NCBI RefSeq assembly: GCF_900086985.1
Contig: NZ_LT593974.1
Span: 3,782,001-3,846,000, forward strand
Length of the DNA stretch: 64,000 bases
Direction: 5' to 3'
Source of the DNA: Halomonas sp. HL-93
GTDB taxonomy: Bacteria > Pseudomonadota > Gammaproteobacteria > Pseudomonadales > Halomonadaceae
This document shows positions 35,743-45,301 of the stretch, piece by piece. The notes beneath the pieces were generated by a model. That model saw only the letters and a list, made by a program, of their open reading frames with translations. It made no database searches and was not told the DNA's origin. The position numbers were made by a program, and so were the translations under genes. Position 1 is the stretch's first letter. Each line of letters opens with the position of its first letter.

Positions 35743-36447
35743 ATGCCTTTAATCGAAGCACGCGACGTCTATGGCGGCTATGGCAGCATGAACATCCTCA
35801 ACGGCGTAAACATGTCGCTGGAGGCCAACGAAGTCGGGGTGATTGTAGGTCCGAACGGGGCGGGCAAATCCACTCTGCTGAAAGCCATCTTCGGGCTCCT
35901 GCACGTTAATCAGGGCGACATTTTGCTCCACGGGGCTCCCATTCAAAACCTGGCGCCCAACCAGTTGGTCGAACGCGGCATGGGTTTTGTGCCCCAGGAA
36001 AAAAATGTTTTCCCCAGCCTCACCGTGCAGGAAAATCTGGAGATGGGAGCCTTTCTCAAGCCGCAGAATGTTAAGCGCATGCTGGGCCAAGTCTACGAGT
36101 TCTTTCCGCCCCTGCAGGAAAAGCGTCGGCAGCCGGCAGGCGAACTGTCCGGCGGCCAGCGGCAAATGGTCGCCATGGGCCGGGCACTTATGGCCGAGCC
36201 CAGCATACTACTGCTGGACGAACCCACCGCCGGACTTTCACCGCTCTACATGAATGAGATTTTTGACCGCGTTAAGCACATCAACGCGGCCGGGGTCGGC
36301 ATCCTGATGGTCGAACAAAACGCCAAGCAAGCACTTGCCATTGCCGATAAAGGTTTTGTATTGGCAGCGGGCCAGAACCGCTTTACCGACACCGGCGCGG
36401 CGCTACTTGCCGATCCAGACGTGGCTAAAAGCTTTTTGGGCGGCTAG
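35743..36447 (+). CDS. livF: ABC transporter ATP-binding protein, LivF type
   Basis: This is the second ATPase subunit of the same importer: 234 residues, the usual LivF size. It shows Walker A VGPNGAGKSTLLKAIFG, the signature ELSGGQRQMVAMGRAL, Walker B ILLLDEPTAGLSP and the switch histidine replaced by glutamine (LMVEQNA), as is normal in LivF. It is 71 nt after livG, and the permease start follows after 16 nt. Confidence 0.93.
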   Translation: MPLIEARDVYGGYGSMNILNGVNMSLEANEVGVIVGPNGAGKSTLLKAIFGLLHVNQGDILLHGAPIQNLAPNQLVERGMGFVPQEKNVFPSLTVQENLEMGAFLKPQNVKRMLGQVYEFFPPLQEKRRQPAGELSGGQRQMVAMGRALMAEPSILLLDEPTAGLSPLYMNEIFDRVKHINAAGVGILMVEQNAKQALAIADKGFVLAAGQNRFTDTGAALLADPDVAKSFLGG

Positions 36448-36463
36448 CCCAGGGGACAATAAC

Positions 36464-37465
36464 GTGAATGAACTGGTTTTCTTTATTAACAATGTGGTGA
36501 TTGCCGGCAGTGTGACCGGTGCCATCTATGCCATCGGGGCGATCGGCGTCACGCTGGTTTTCAGCATCATGCGCTTTGCCCACTTTGCCCACGCCGACAT
36601 GATGACCTTCGGTGCGTTTATGGTACTGATACTCACCACGGCCTTTCCAGGTGTCGGCATGAGCCTCGGCGTACCCACGGCGATACTCATGTTACCTATT
36701 GCCATGCTGCTGACTGCCTGCCTTGCGGTGGGTATTGATAAAGCGTTCTACAAGCCGTTGCGCGCCCATGGCGTTAAGCCCATCGTCATGGTCATCGCTT
36801 CGCTTGGGGTCACGCTGATACTCCAGGGGCTGATTCGCCTGTTTGCCGGCACGAGCGGTCAAGGCTTGTACGTTGACGATCGCAAGTCGATCTTTCGGCT
36901 GCTGCCGTTTGAAGAGGTAAGTGTGCCGATTGTGATTACCGAACCGCAGATTTACCTGTTCGTAATCACTCTGGTCGCCGTCATCGCCTTGCATCTATTT
37001 TTAAGCCGTTCGCGGCTTGGCAAAGCCATGCGGGCAATGTCAGATAACCCAGAGTTGGCCCAGGCCTCGGGCATCAACACCAATACGATTGTCGCTGTAA
37101 CCTGGGTGATTGCCGGCGGGCTTGCCGCCATTGCGGGCACTCTGCTGTCGCTGGATGTAACGTTCAAACCCGACCTCAGCTTCTTCCTGCTGCTGCCGAT
37201 TTTCGCGGCCGCCATTGTCGGGGGTGTAGGCCATCCATACGGTGCCGTTGCGGGCGGCTTCGTAGTGGGCTTTGCCGAAACGCTGGCAATCTTTAACTGG
37301 GCCGTCTTGCTGCGCCCCTTCCGCGACAGCTTGCCCACCTGGCTCAACTTACCGTCCAATTTAGCCTTCGTGGGGAGCGAATATAAAATCGTGGTGCCGT
37401 TCTTCATACTGGTCGCCATTCTAGTTTGGCGTCCTACCGGCATCTTCAAAGGCAAGGTGATCTGA
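36464..37465 (+). CDS. livH: ABC transporter permease, LivH type
   Basis: This is an inner-membrane permease of the HAAT importer. From a GTG at 36464, with an AGGGGA ribosome binding site before it, the product has 333 residues (MNELVFFINNVVIAGSVTGA). The longer ORF starting inside livF is rejected. Many hydrophobic segments are visible, plus the permease motif MRAMSDNPELAQASGIN that forms the coupling helix to the ATPases. Its stop overlaps the livM ATG by one base. Confidence 0.92.
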   Translation: MNELVFFINNVVIAGSVTGAIYAIGAIGVTLVFSIMRFAHFAHADMMTFGAFMVLILTTAFPGVGMSLGVPTAILMLPIAMLLTACLAVGIDKAFYKPLRAHGVKPIVMVIASLGVTLILQGLIRLFAGTSGQGLYVDDRKSIFRLLPFEEVSVPIVITEPQIYLFVITLVAVIALHLFLSRSRLGKAMRAMSDNPELAQASGINTNTIVAVTWVIAGGLAAIAGTLLSLDVTFKPDLSFFLLLPIFAAAIVGGVGHPYGAVAGGFVVGFAETLAIFNWAVLLRPFRDSLPTWLNLPSNLAFVGSEYKIVVPFFILVAILVWRPTGIFKGKVI

Positions 37466-38775
37466 TGGCTGATAACAACTACACCCCGCAGGATGCGACG
37501 CCCAAGACATCGCGCCTGCCGCTGCGCGAGCTTTGTCTGTTTGGCGTTCTACTGATCACTATTGTCGGCGTTTATGCCGTCATGGGCCCCGCCTATAGCA
37601 CGCGCATGCTGGTGGAGGCCGCATGTTACGCCGTCCTGGCGTTGGGGCTGACGATTCAGTGGGGATATGCGGGGCAGTTCAATGCCGGCGTGATGGGGTT
37701 TGTTGCCCTGGGCGGCGTCAGCGCCATGCTGTTTAGCGTTCCGGTCAATGACGCGTTTTGGGATAGCGAACTACCCGCTGAGCTAGGCAAAGTACTGCTC
37801 TATGCGTTAGGTGCGACCCTGCTGGTAGTGGCGGCGACCAAGTTAACTCGGCTAGGCGTTCCCAAGCGGGTTCGCACGGTATTCGTGGTGCTGCTCGCGG
37901 TTGTACTGTACTTGGTCGTCATCAGTCTGTTGCGCGACGTTACCGCCGATATTGAATCCCAGGCAGGCTTCATCGGCGGGCTGGGCTTACCGGCCTGGTC
38001 AGGCTGGATCATGGGCGGCGCGTTAGCCGGTGGCGTTGGCTACTTTATCGGTCATGTTTGCCTGGGCTTGCGCAGCGACTATCTCGCCATTGCTACGCTT
38101 GGCATCGCCGAGATCATTAAGGCGTTTCTGAAAAATTCAGACTGGCTAACCCGCGGGACCGCTACCGTCTCGCCACTCCCCTGGCCAACGCCGGGACCGG
38201 CGGATTTAGGCTTCACCCTGTCACGAGCGGTATACCTTTCGCTAACAGCGGTGATTATTGCCGCCATCTTCTTTCTGCTTCACCGCGCTTACCATGCCCC
38301 CTGGGGGCGTATGATCCGGGCCATCCGCGACAATGAAATATCATCGGCCGCCATGGGCAAAAGTATCAATAAGCGGCGTTTGGAGATTTTTGTCCTGGGC
38401 TGCATCTTGATGGGTGTCGGCGGCGGGATGATGGCCAGCTTCAACAGCCTGTTCGACCCTAACGGTTACCTACCACTCAACCATACGTTCCTGGTTTTGG
38501 TCATGGTGATTTTGGGGGGGCCGGGCAACAACCTTGGCACCATCTTCGGCGCCATCGCGGTGTATATTATCTGGATCATGTCGGAACCACTGGCGCTGTA
38601 TTTGATGGATCTGGCCGTGGCCTTCGGTGAGTTTGCCTTCGATTGGCAAGCCCCCGGCAATATCGACAGCCGCGCCCTTCAGGCACGGGTCCTGGTGATT
38701 GGTTTGCTGATCACGCTGGTATTACGTTTCGCTCCCAAAGGCTTACTGCCGGAACGTATTAAGCACCACGATTAA
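37465..38775 (+). CDS. livM: ABC transporter permease, LivM type
   Basis: This is the second permease subunit, 436 residues from the ATG at 37465 (TGATG overlap with livH; AAGGTGAT upstream). Membrane segments run through the protein, and the conserved LRSDYLAIATLGIAEII and MIRAIRDNEISSAAMG motifs of the LivM family are present. The region around residues 90-185 holds an additional hydrophobic stretch compared with short LivM proteins. The gene ends the plus-strand operon; a terminator for the convergent binding-protein gene follows. Confidence 0.92.
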   Translation: MADNNYTPQDATPKTSRLPLRELCLFGVLLITIVGVYAVMGPAYSTRMLVEAACYAVLALGLTIQWGYAGQFNAGVMGFVALGGVSAMLFSVPVNDAFWDSELPAELGKVLLYALGATLLVVAATKLTRLGVPKRVRTVFVVLLAVVLYLVVISLLRDVTADIESQAGFIGGLGLPAWSGWIMGGALAGGVGYFIGHVCLGLRSDYLAIATLGIAEIIKAFLKNSDWLTRGTATVSPLPWPTPGPADLGFTLSRAVYLSLTAVIIAAIFFLLHRAYHAPWGRMIRAIRDNEISSAAMGKSINKRRLEIFVLGCILMGVGGGMMASFNSLFDPNGYLPLNHTFLVLVMVILGGPGNNLGTIFGAIAVYIIWIMSEPLALYLMDLAVAFGEFAFDWQAPGNIDSRALQARVLVIGLLITLVLRFAPKGLLPERIKHHD

Positions 38776-38777
38776 GC

Positions 38778-38811
38778 AAAAAAAACCGCCCCTGCACATG
38801 GCAGGGGCGGT
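38778..38811 (-). terminator. Terminator of the solute-binding protein gene
   Basis: An 11-bp stem (ACCGCCCCTGC / GCAGGGGCGGT, short CATG loop) is followed on the minus strand by a run of eight T. It lies 21 nt past the stop codon at 38832 and between the convergent livM and binding-protein genes. No T-run is present for the plus strand. Confidence 0.88.
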
Positions 38812-38831
38812 CTAGGCGTCAAAGCAAGGCG

Positions 38832-40049
38832 TTACAACTCGTCTTCTTCCAGCTCACCTACCCGTTTAAACTCGCCATCCTCAACGGTCATTTCCACTAC
38901 GATGCCAGGCACGTCGCCGTTGTCGTCAAACTCGTGGCTACCTGACGCGCCTTCGTAGTTAATCTCTTCACCCTCTGCAATTAACTCAAGGGCCTTTTCC
39001 CACTCGCCGGGCAGAATAGTTTCGCCCGGCGCCATGGCGACGTCGCGTAAAGCCTCGGATAATCCTTCACGCTCGGCGCTACCATTTTGCTCAATAGCCA
39101 GCGCCAGCAGGAAAGCCGCGTCGTAGGCCTGAGCGGCAAATACCGCTTCGGGGTCAATGTCTTCGGCTTCGGCCGCTTCAATGAAAATATCTGTACCGGG
39201 TAAGTCCGGGCTGCCAGGGCGAGTGGCAATCATACCGTCCAGCACATCAGCACCCACGGCTTCGACAAGGCTGTTACCCACCATGCCGTCGGCCCCGACG
39301 TACTGGGTGAAGACACCGCTTTCCGCGGCTTGACGTAGCACGGTTTGACCGGAAGTATCGGCATACGCCAACACCACCAGGGTTTCTACCCCTGCCGAAG
39401 AGAGTGTACCCAGTTCAGAACGGTAGTCGGAACGGTTATCTTCGTGGGCAAGACTTTCCACCACGCTACCACCTTCTGATTCGAAGGTAGTGGCGAACGC
39501 CTCGGATAACCCTTGACCGTAATCGTTATTAACAAAGGTCACGGCGACTTCGTTAATGCCTTTCTCAATTAATAGCTTGGCCAGCATTTCACCCTGGAAG
39601 GCGTCGGAAGGCACGGTACGGAAAACCAGGTCGTCGTCATCAAGCTCGGTGACCGCAGGCGCGGTGGAGGCTGGCGATACCATGACGACATCGCCGGGGA
39701 TCGCCGCGTTGTTGGCCGCTGAAATGGTGGCACCGGTACATAGCGCGCCGACAATGGCGGTGACATCCTCAGAATTCACCATGCGGTCCGCCGCATTCGA
39801 AGCCGCTGATGCGTCAGAGCAAGTGGTGTCACCCGACGGCATTTCCAGCGTCTGGCCATCAAGAATGCCGCCCTGCTCATTAATCTGTTTTACCGCTAGC
39901 TGAGCGCCATCAAAAATGGGCGGTGTTAAGCTTTCGATTCCCCCCGTAAAGCCCCCTAAAAAGCCCACTTTGACCTCAGCCTGAGCCGCACCGGCCAATG
40001 CCAATGAAGAGACGGCCACTGCCGTGGCTATTATGCGCTTATTCATCAT
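38832..40049 (-). CDS. livK: Periplasmic solute-binding protein of the HAAT (branched-chain amino acid type) ABC importer
   Basis: This 405-residue protein starts with a Sec signal peptide (about 25 residues, cleaved after AGAAQA). A type I periplasmic binding fold follows: KVGFLGGFTGGIESLTPPIF, the AIVGALCTGATISAA segment and VTFVNNDYGQGLSEAFATTF. It is very acidic, ending VGELEEDEL, as expected of an exported halophile protein. It is convergent to livGFHM rather than part of the operon and probably has its own promoter. The ligand is not identifiable by eye. Confidence 0.9.
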   Translation of the reverse strand: MMNKRIIATAVAVSSLALAGAAQAEVKVGFLGGFTGGIESLTPPIFDGAQLAVKQINEQGGILDGQTLEMPSGDTTCSDASAASNAADRMVNSEDVTAIVGALCTGATISAANNAAIPGDVVMVSPASTAPAVTELDDDDLVFRTVPSDAFQGEMLAKLLIEKGINEVAVTFVNNDYGQGLSEAFATTFESEGGSVVESLAHEDNRSDYRSELGTLSSAGVETLVVLAYADTSGQTVLRQAAESGVFTQYVGADGMVGNSLVEAVGADVLDGMIATRPGSPDLPGTDIFIEAAEAEDIDPEAVFAAQAYDAAFLLALAIEQNGSAEREGLSEALRDVAMAPGETILPGEWEKALELIAEGEEINYEGASGSHEFDDNGDVPGIVVEMTVEDGEFKRVGELEEDEL

Positions 40050-40154
40050 GTTATTGATCGCTCCCTGTAGGATTTAGCGCCCCATCGATACACGCTGGGG
40101 TCTGCTCTTAATCTGGAACTGGAACGCTAAAAATACAAGCAACGTTTTCCAACG

Positions 40155-40391
40155 CTAGGCATCGCGGTCGTCCTCAACGCGCTCCGCCCAGCGCTTGCGA
40201 GCTAAGTTACGCCGATAAAGCCGCACCAATGCAATGCTCAGAGCCGTTACCAACATGGCCGCCAGCACGCCCCCCTGCCAGGGACGTGCTGCATCATTCA
40301 GCCATGTTTCCAAGGTGATGATGGCCACTAAACCCACCGCCTGCGAACCAATGGCGAGGGCGCGAAGTTTATCAAACGTCGTTTGAGGCAT
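40155..40391 (-). CDS. Small two-helix membrane protein, unknown function
   Basis: I do not recognise a family. From the ATG at 40391 (GGAGA site upstream) the product is 78 residues, MPQTTFDKLRALAIGSQAVG..., with two predicted membrane helices (around IGSQAVGLVAIITLETWL and GGVLAAMLVTALSIALVRLY). A charged C-terminal tail follows (RRNLARKRWAERVEDDRDA). It is divergent from the thioredoxin-like gene with a 65-nt shared upstream region. An alternative start nine codons upstream is possible. Confidence 0.6.
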   Translation of the reverse strand: MPQTTFDKLRALAIGSQAVGLVAIITLETWLNDAARPWQGGVLAAMLVTALSIALVRLYRRNLARKRWAERVEDDRDA

Positions 40392-40456
40392 AGATGTCTC
40401 CGTTATAACCGGCTCCATGGTATGGTGCGCCAGTGTACCTGCTCAACGGGAAAACC

Positions 40457-41260
40457 ATGAACGCCATTACCCTTGGTCCGCTGTTGATTTCACTGCCTCG
40501 TCTTTACGCGATTGCCTGCGCGCTGGCACTACTGGTCAGCACGCGCTATTTACTGGGCCTACCCAAACGGCGCCACCAGCGCTGGTTTTTGGGCCTGGTG
40601 GTGGTCTGGCTGATCGCCGCCCGCTTTGGCCACGTTGCGCTACATATCGAAAGCTTCAGCGTCGCGCCCCTGACGGCACTAAAACTCTGGCAGCCGGGCT
40701 ATCAAGGGCTTTGGGGCCTGGCCGCAGGCCTGGTATGGACGGCCTGGACGCTGCGCTCACGGCTTATTGCCATGGGCGGTGCGATGGCCCTGCTGGTCGG
40801 GGCCTCAAGTCTATGGCTGGTACTGGTAACGCTCTCCCCGCTGGGTAGCGACCTGAGCGTGCAAACCCTGCCCGACATTACCCTTGAAGATATCGACGGT
40901 AATTCGGTGCATATGCCATCACTGGCGGATGACCATGACCGCATTATCGTCAATCTGTGGGCGACTTGGTGCCCGCCTTGCCTGCGCGAAATGCCGCTGC
41001 TTGCCAACGCTGACCAACGCGAAGGTGTCGGCGTCGTGGTCGCCAACCAGGGCGAAGACCTGCTGCCCATTGTGCGCTATCTGGACGAACAAGAGCTGAG
41101 CTTTCGCTACGCGCTGCGCGACCCCAGCCAAATGCTGATGTCGATCGTCGAGGCCCCCGGTCTTCCCACTACCGTGCTGTTCGACGGCGACGGCAACGCC
41201 CTTGACGTCCACGTCGGCGAGCTCACCCAGGCGCAACTGGACCGCTGGTTGGAAGATTGA
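40457..41260 (+). CDS. Membrane-anchored TlpA/thioredoxin-like disulfide reductase
   Basis: This is a 267-residue protein in two parts. Residues 1-130 contain about four hydrophobic helices (LISLPRLYAIACALALLV, WFLGLVVVWLIAARFGHVAL and others), resembling the Lgt-like membrane domain found in some TlpA proteins. The C-terminal part is a periplasmic thioredoxin fold with the redox motif WCPPC at about residues 171-175, preceded by IVNLWATW, and a cis-proline region GLPTTVLFD. It probably reduces or isomerises disulfides of envelope proteins, for example in cytochrome c maturation; the target is unknown. Confidence 0.85.
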   Translation: MNAITLGPLLISLPRLYAIACALALLVSTRYLLGLPKRRHQRWFLGLVVVWLIAARFGHVALHIESFSVAPLTALKLWQPGYQGLWGLAAGLVWTAWTLRSRLIAMGGAMALLVGASSLWLVLVTLSPLGSDLSVQTLPDITLEDIDGNSVHMPSLADDHDRIIVNLWATWCPPCLREMPLLANADQREGVGVVVANQGEDLLPIVRYLDEQELSFRYALRDPSQMLMSIVEAPGLPTTVLFDGDGNALDVHVGELTQAQLDRWLED

Positions 41261-41314
41261 CGACGATACACCTTAATCCGCCAGCGCCTTTGCGTTAGAA
41301 TCGCCCGCCCTGTT

Positions 41315-41339
41315 GCTGCCGGTCGCCACGACCGGCAGC
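41315..41339 (+). promoter_or_regulatory. 11-bp perfect hairpin before rapA
   Basis: GCTGCCGGTCG and CGACCGGCAGC pair perfectly around a 3-nt CCA loop, 35 nt before the rapA start. No T-run follows directly. It may be a weak terminator of the thioredoxin-like gene or a structured rapA leader. Confidence 0.45.
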
Positions 41340-41373
41340 GTACGTCCTGTTTTGCAGACTTCCTTGAGGCATC

Positions 41374-44319
41374 ATGAGCGATTTTTCCCCCGGCCAACGC
41401 TGGATTAGCGACGGCGAAGCCGAGCTTGGGCTCGGTACCGTGCTTAACTGCGACGCCCGTAGCGTTACCATTTTGTTCAGTGCCAGCCAGGAAACCCGCA
41501 CCTATAACACTCGCCAAGCCCCGTTGACCCGCGTCATGTTCGGCTCTGGCGACCGCGTTGTGTCGGCCGACGGCTGGCAATTAATCGTCGATGACAGTCA
41601 CACATCCAACGGCCTGATTACTTACATTGGCAATGATAGCCAAGGCCTGCGGCGTGAACTACCGGAAGCTAAACTCGCCGACACCATGCAGTTCGATCAG
41701 GCACGCGACCGATTGCTCACCGGTCAAGTCGATCGCAATGACTGGTTCGACCTACGCTTTCGCACCCTGCATCATCACCAGCGTATTGAACAGCACAGTG
41801 CGCTGGGCTTTGCCGGGCCACGCATTGATCTCGTTCCTCACCAGTTGTATATCGCCGATGAAGTCGCCCGTCGCCATGCACCACGCGTGCTGCTTGCCGA
41901 CGAAGTAGGGCTAGGCAAAACCATCGAAGCCGGGCTGATACTGCACCGTCTGCTGCTGACGGGACGCGCAGAGCGGGCACTGATTCTGGTACCCGATAGC
42001 CTGACCCACCAGTGGCTGGTCGAACTACTGCGCCGCTTTTCGCTCAACGTAAGCTTGCTCGATGAGCAACAAAGCCAAGCCTATGGCAGCGAAAACCCAT
42101 TTGAAAATGCCCAGTTGGTGCTCGCCAGCCAAGGCTGGCTGTTTGCCAATAACCACCGCCAGGAACAGGCGCTTGCCAGCCACTTCGACCTTCTGATCGT
42201 CGATGAAGCCCACCATCTCGACTGGCACCGAGAAGGCAGCGGGCCAGGCTATCAGTGCGTTGAACAGTTGGCGGCCGATATTCCCGGCCTGCTGCTACTG
42301 ACGGCTACCCCCGAACAGATGGGTATCGAAAGCCACTTTGCCCGCCTGCGCCTGCTCGACCCAGAGCGCTACCACGACCTGGCGCGTTTCAAGGATGAAG
42401 AGCGCCACTACGGCGCGGTGGCCAGTGCCATTGAGGCGCTTGAAGAACTTCCCAAAGCGCCTGAAGCCCGTGTCCACGTTGAAGCCGTTGCCGATGACCG
42501 CGACAGCCAAGCGCTACTGGCCACGCTGTGTAACCTTGAGGCCAGCGCCGATCAGCAAGACGCCGCCCGCGCCCAGCTACGCGAGGCACTGCTCGACCGC
42601 CACGGTACCGGGCGGGTGATGTTCCGCAACAGCCGACGCCACGTAGGCGGCTTCCCCCAGCGCCGCCTGCACCTCACTTCACTCGATCTGCCGTCGGCCT
42701 ATCGCCGTGTGCTACGCCGCCTGGAGCGCGACGACGACTACCTTGACGAGCTGTTGATCGAAACCGGCATGGATCATCCAGACGTGCTGATTTACCCGGA
42801 CGCCGCGTACCGGGCACTCAGCGACGACCCGCTTAACAGTGAGCCCTGGTGGCATATCGACCCGCGGGTTAACTGGCTGCTCGAAAAGCTTAGCGACGAC
42901 AGCGACGCGGGCTTCGCCAACGACAAGGTGTTGGTGATTGCCCACCATCGCGACACCGCCGAAGGCTTGGCCGAGGGGCTACGCGAACTGGGCGGCTACC
43001 ATGCCCCGGTATTCCACGAGGGCTTATCGCTCATCGAACGTGATCGCGCAGCGGCCGCCTTCGCTGACGAAGAAGACGGCTGCCAGGTGCTGGTGTGCTC
43101 AGAAATTGGCTCCGAAGGGCGCAATTTTCAGTTCTGCCGCCACCTCGTCATGTTGGATATGCCCCAGCATCCCGACCAACTGGAACAGCGCATTGGCCGT
43201 CTTGACCGGATCGGCCAGCGCCACGCCATTGAAATGCACGTCCCGACGTTCGCTGGTAGCCCCGGCGAACGCCTTCTTCGCTGGTATCACGAAGGCATGG
43301 ATGCCTTCAGCGCGCCCCACGGTATTGGTAGCGACCTATTCGACGCCTTTGGCGATGCGCTGGCCGAGGCGCTGCTCGACGAAGACATGCTCGCTGAAAT
43401 CATCACCGAGACCCGCGAGCTGTTCATCGCCAAGCTTGCCGAGCGCGACGCGGGCCGTAATCGTCTTCTCGAGCTTAATGCCTGCCGCCCTGAGCGTGCC
43501 CAGCAGGTGATTGACGCGGTGCGCGAGCTGGACGACGACGCCGCGCTACCGCGCTACGTGGAGCGCGCGCTGGATGTTTTTGGTGTGGATAGTCAAGAGA
43601 TTGGCAATGGACTGCTTTACCTACAGCCCGGTCAGCATATGCTGGATGGCCTGCCGGGGCTGGTGAAAGGCGAGGAAGGGTTTTCGGCAACGTTCGACCG
43701 CCATCAGGCACTCGCCCGGGATGACGTTCAACGGCTTTCCTGGGAGCACCCGCTGCTGCGCGAAATGATGGGCCGCATTCTGGACGGCACCATGGGCAAC
43801 ACCGCGCTTGCGTTACTCGGCCACCCGGCAATATCCAGCGGGCGACTACTGACCGAGCTGATATTCCGCACCCATTGTCCAGCACCCAAATCGCTACACC
43901 TTAATCGCTTTTTGCCGCCAACGGCGGTGCGCGTCCTGCTGGATGAGTCAGGCGCCAACCTGACCGACAAAATTTCCTTCACGGGGCTGGGTAAAAACCT
44001 GCAAAAGGTCAATAAATCCCTGGCGCGGGATTTGATCAAGAGTCGCCACGACGCGCTTCGCGGGCTACTCACTCAAGGCGAAGGCGAAGCCGAACGCGAG
44101 CTACCGAGTATTATTGAAACCGCTGAGGCGCGAATGCGCGCGCAGCTTGACGCCGAACTTGCCCGCTTAGCCGCCCTGGCAGAACACAACCCATCGGTGC
44201 GCAACGAAGAGCTCGACGCCCTGAAAAAGGAACGCCAGGCACTCAGCGATGCGATTGAAAACACCCGATTGCGGCTTGATGCCGTCCGGGTGATTATCAC
44301 CGTTGACCCAAACGCTTAA
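41374..44319 (+). CDS. rapA: RNA polymerase-associated ATPase RapA (HepA)
   Basis: RapA is a SWI2/SNF2 ATPase that recycles stalled RNA polymerase after termination, especially in high salt. The 981-residue protein (E. coli 968) has the N-terminal Tudor-like domains (FSPGQRWISDGEAELGLGTV), Walker A ADEVGLGKTIEAG at about residue 175, the DEAH box VDEAHHL at about residue 275, and the helicase C domain (HRDTAEGLAEGL to QRIGRLDRIGQRH). The RapA-specific C-terminal region is also present. The ATG has a GAGG site. Its last 4 nt overlap the convergent epimerase gene. Confidence 0.96.
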   Translation: MSDFSPGQRWISDGEAELGLGTVLNCDARSVTILFSASQETRTYNTRQAPLTRVMFGSGDRVVSADGWQLIVDDSHTSNGLITYIGNDSQGLRRELPEAKLADTMQFDQARDRLLTGQVDRNDWFDLRFRTLHHHQRIEQHSALGFAGPRIDLVPHQLYIADEVARRHAPRVLLADEVGLGKTIEAGLILHRLLLTGRAERALILVPDSLTHQWLVELLRRFSLNVSLLDEQQSQAYGSENPFENAQLVLASQGWLFANNHRQEQALASHFDLLIVDEAHHLDWHREGSGPGYQCVEQLAADIPGLLLLTATPEQMGIESHFARLRLLDPERYHDLARFKDEERHYGAVASAIEALEELPKAPEARVHVEAVADDRDSQALLATLCNLEASADQQDAARAQLREALLDRHGTGRVMFRNSRRHVGGFPQRRLHLTSLDLPSAYRRVLRRLERDDDYLDELLIETGMDHPDVLIYPDAAYRALSDDPLNSEPWWHIDPRVNWLLEKLSDDSDAGFANDKVLVIAHHRDTAEGLAEGLRELGGYHAPVFHEGLSLIERDRAAAAFADEEDGCQVLVCSEIGSEGRNFQFCRHLVMLDMPQHPDQLEQRIGRLDRIGQRHAIEMHVPTFAGSPGERLLRWYHEGMDAFSAPHGIGSDLFDAFGDALAEALLDEDMLAEIITETRELFIAKLAERDAGRNRLLELNACRPERAQQVIDAVRELDDDAALPRYVERALDVFGVDSQEIGNGLLYLQPGQHMLDGLPGLVKGEEGFSATFDRHQALARDDVQRLSWEHPLLREMMGRILDGTMGNTALALLGHPAISSGRLLTELIFRTHCPAPKSLHLNRFLPPTAVRVLLDESGANLTDKISFTGLGKNLQKVNKSLARDLIKSRHDALRGLLTQGEGEAERELPSIIETAEARMRAQLDAELARLAALAEHNPSVRNEELDALKKERQALSDAIENTRLRLDAVRVIITVDPNA

Positions 44320-45236
44320 GCGCTTCGCTTAGCTGCAAGGATCGCGGCGAGCGCCTTATCGAGCGTCGGGTACTGAAAAGTAAACCCGGCCTCCATAAGG
44401 CGTTCAGGGCGCATATCCGCACCCGTCAGCAGCAGTTGAGACATCTCGCCCAAACCCGCTTTCAATACACAGGCAGGCACAGGCAATACCGCCGGGCGGT
44501 GCAGCTGCTTGGCCAGCGTTTGGGTGAACTCAGCATTCGTAACGGGATGCGGCGCACTGCCGTTAAAGGCTCCTGACAAAGGTGAGTCATTGAGCAAGAA
44601 GATAATCGCCGCCACCAAGTCGTCGCGATGGATCCAGGGCATAAACTGTTTGCCATCGCCAAAACGCCCACCCAAACCCAGTTTGAACGGTGGCAGCATC
44701 TTTTGCAGCGTGCCACCATCCGCCCCGAGCACCAGACCAGTGCGGATAATTGCCAGGCGCACGCCCAACGCCTCTATGGGCTTGGCCACCGCTTCCCACT
44801 GGGCACACAGTCGGTGAGCAAATTCGTCATGGGGCGGGGTGTCTTCATTCACCCGCTTGTCGCCTTGATCACCGTAGTAGCCCATCGCGGAACCACTAAC
44901 GAGGACCTTGGGCAGCGGCTGGCCGTTCTCACCTAGCTGCTCGCACAGCGACACCAATTGCTCGGTTATCTCGACCCGCGAGCGAATGAGCGCTGTTTTC
45001 TGATGCTCACTCCAGCGCTTGGCGGCAATGGACTCACCCGCTAAGTTAATCAATGCGCCGGGCGGAGAGTCGATAAACGCCTGAACACTATCACGAATAT
45101 CGCATTTGCCAGGTAGGCGATCACGCACTTTATGGGGAGTACGGGAAACCACCTGCACCTCATGCCCCTGCGCGATCAAGGCCGGGCAGAGTCGCTGGCC
45201 GACAAAACCGCTACCGCCGGTCACTAGTACACGCAT
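44316..45236 (-). CDS. TIGR01777 family NAD-dependent epimerase/dehydratase (YfcH-like)
   Basis: This is a 306-residue extended short-chain dehydrogenase with the nucleotide-binding GGSGFVGQRL near the N-terminus, the LINLAGESIAAKRWS motif and the SGSAMGYYGDQGD active-site region typical of the YfcH/SULA-like group. A DUF1731-like C-terminal segment follows (LKAGLGEMSQLLLTGADMRPERLMEAGFTFQYP). Its substrate is not known. A GGGAGGAACACC ribosome binding site precedes the ATG. It shares its upstream region with the divergent FAD oxidoreductase, where TGTACA-type repeats occur. Confidence 0.9.
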   Translation of the reverse strand: MRVLVTGGSGFVGQRLCPALIAQGHEVQVVSRTPHKVRDRLPGKCDIRDSVQAFIDSPPGALINLAGESIAAKRWSEHQKTALIRSRVEITEQLVSLCEQLGENGQPLPKVLVSGSAMGYYGDQGDKRVNEDTPPHDEFAHRLCAQWEAVAKPIEALGVRLAIIRTGLVLGADGGTLQKMLPPFKLGLGGRFGDGKQFMPWIHRDDLVAAIIFLLNDSPLSGAFNGSAPHPVTNAEFTQTLAKQLHRPAVLPVPACVLKAGLGEMSQLLLTGADMRPERLMEAGFTFQYPTLDKALAAILAAKRSA

Positions 45237-45301
45237 GGTGTTCCTCCCTCTGGTATCGGCGGGCTAGATACGCCCGAATAAGGTTTACAAATCTGATTAT
45301 T

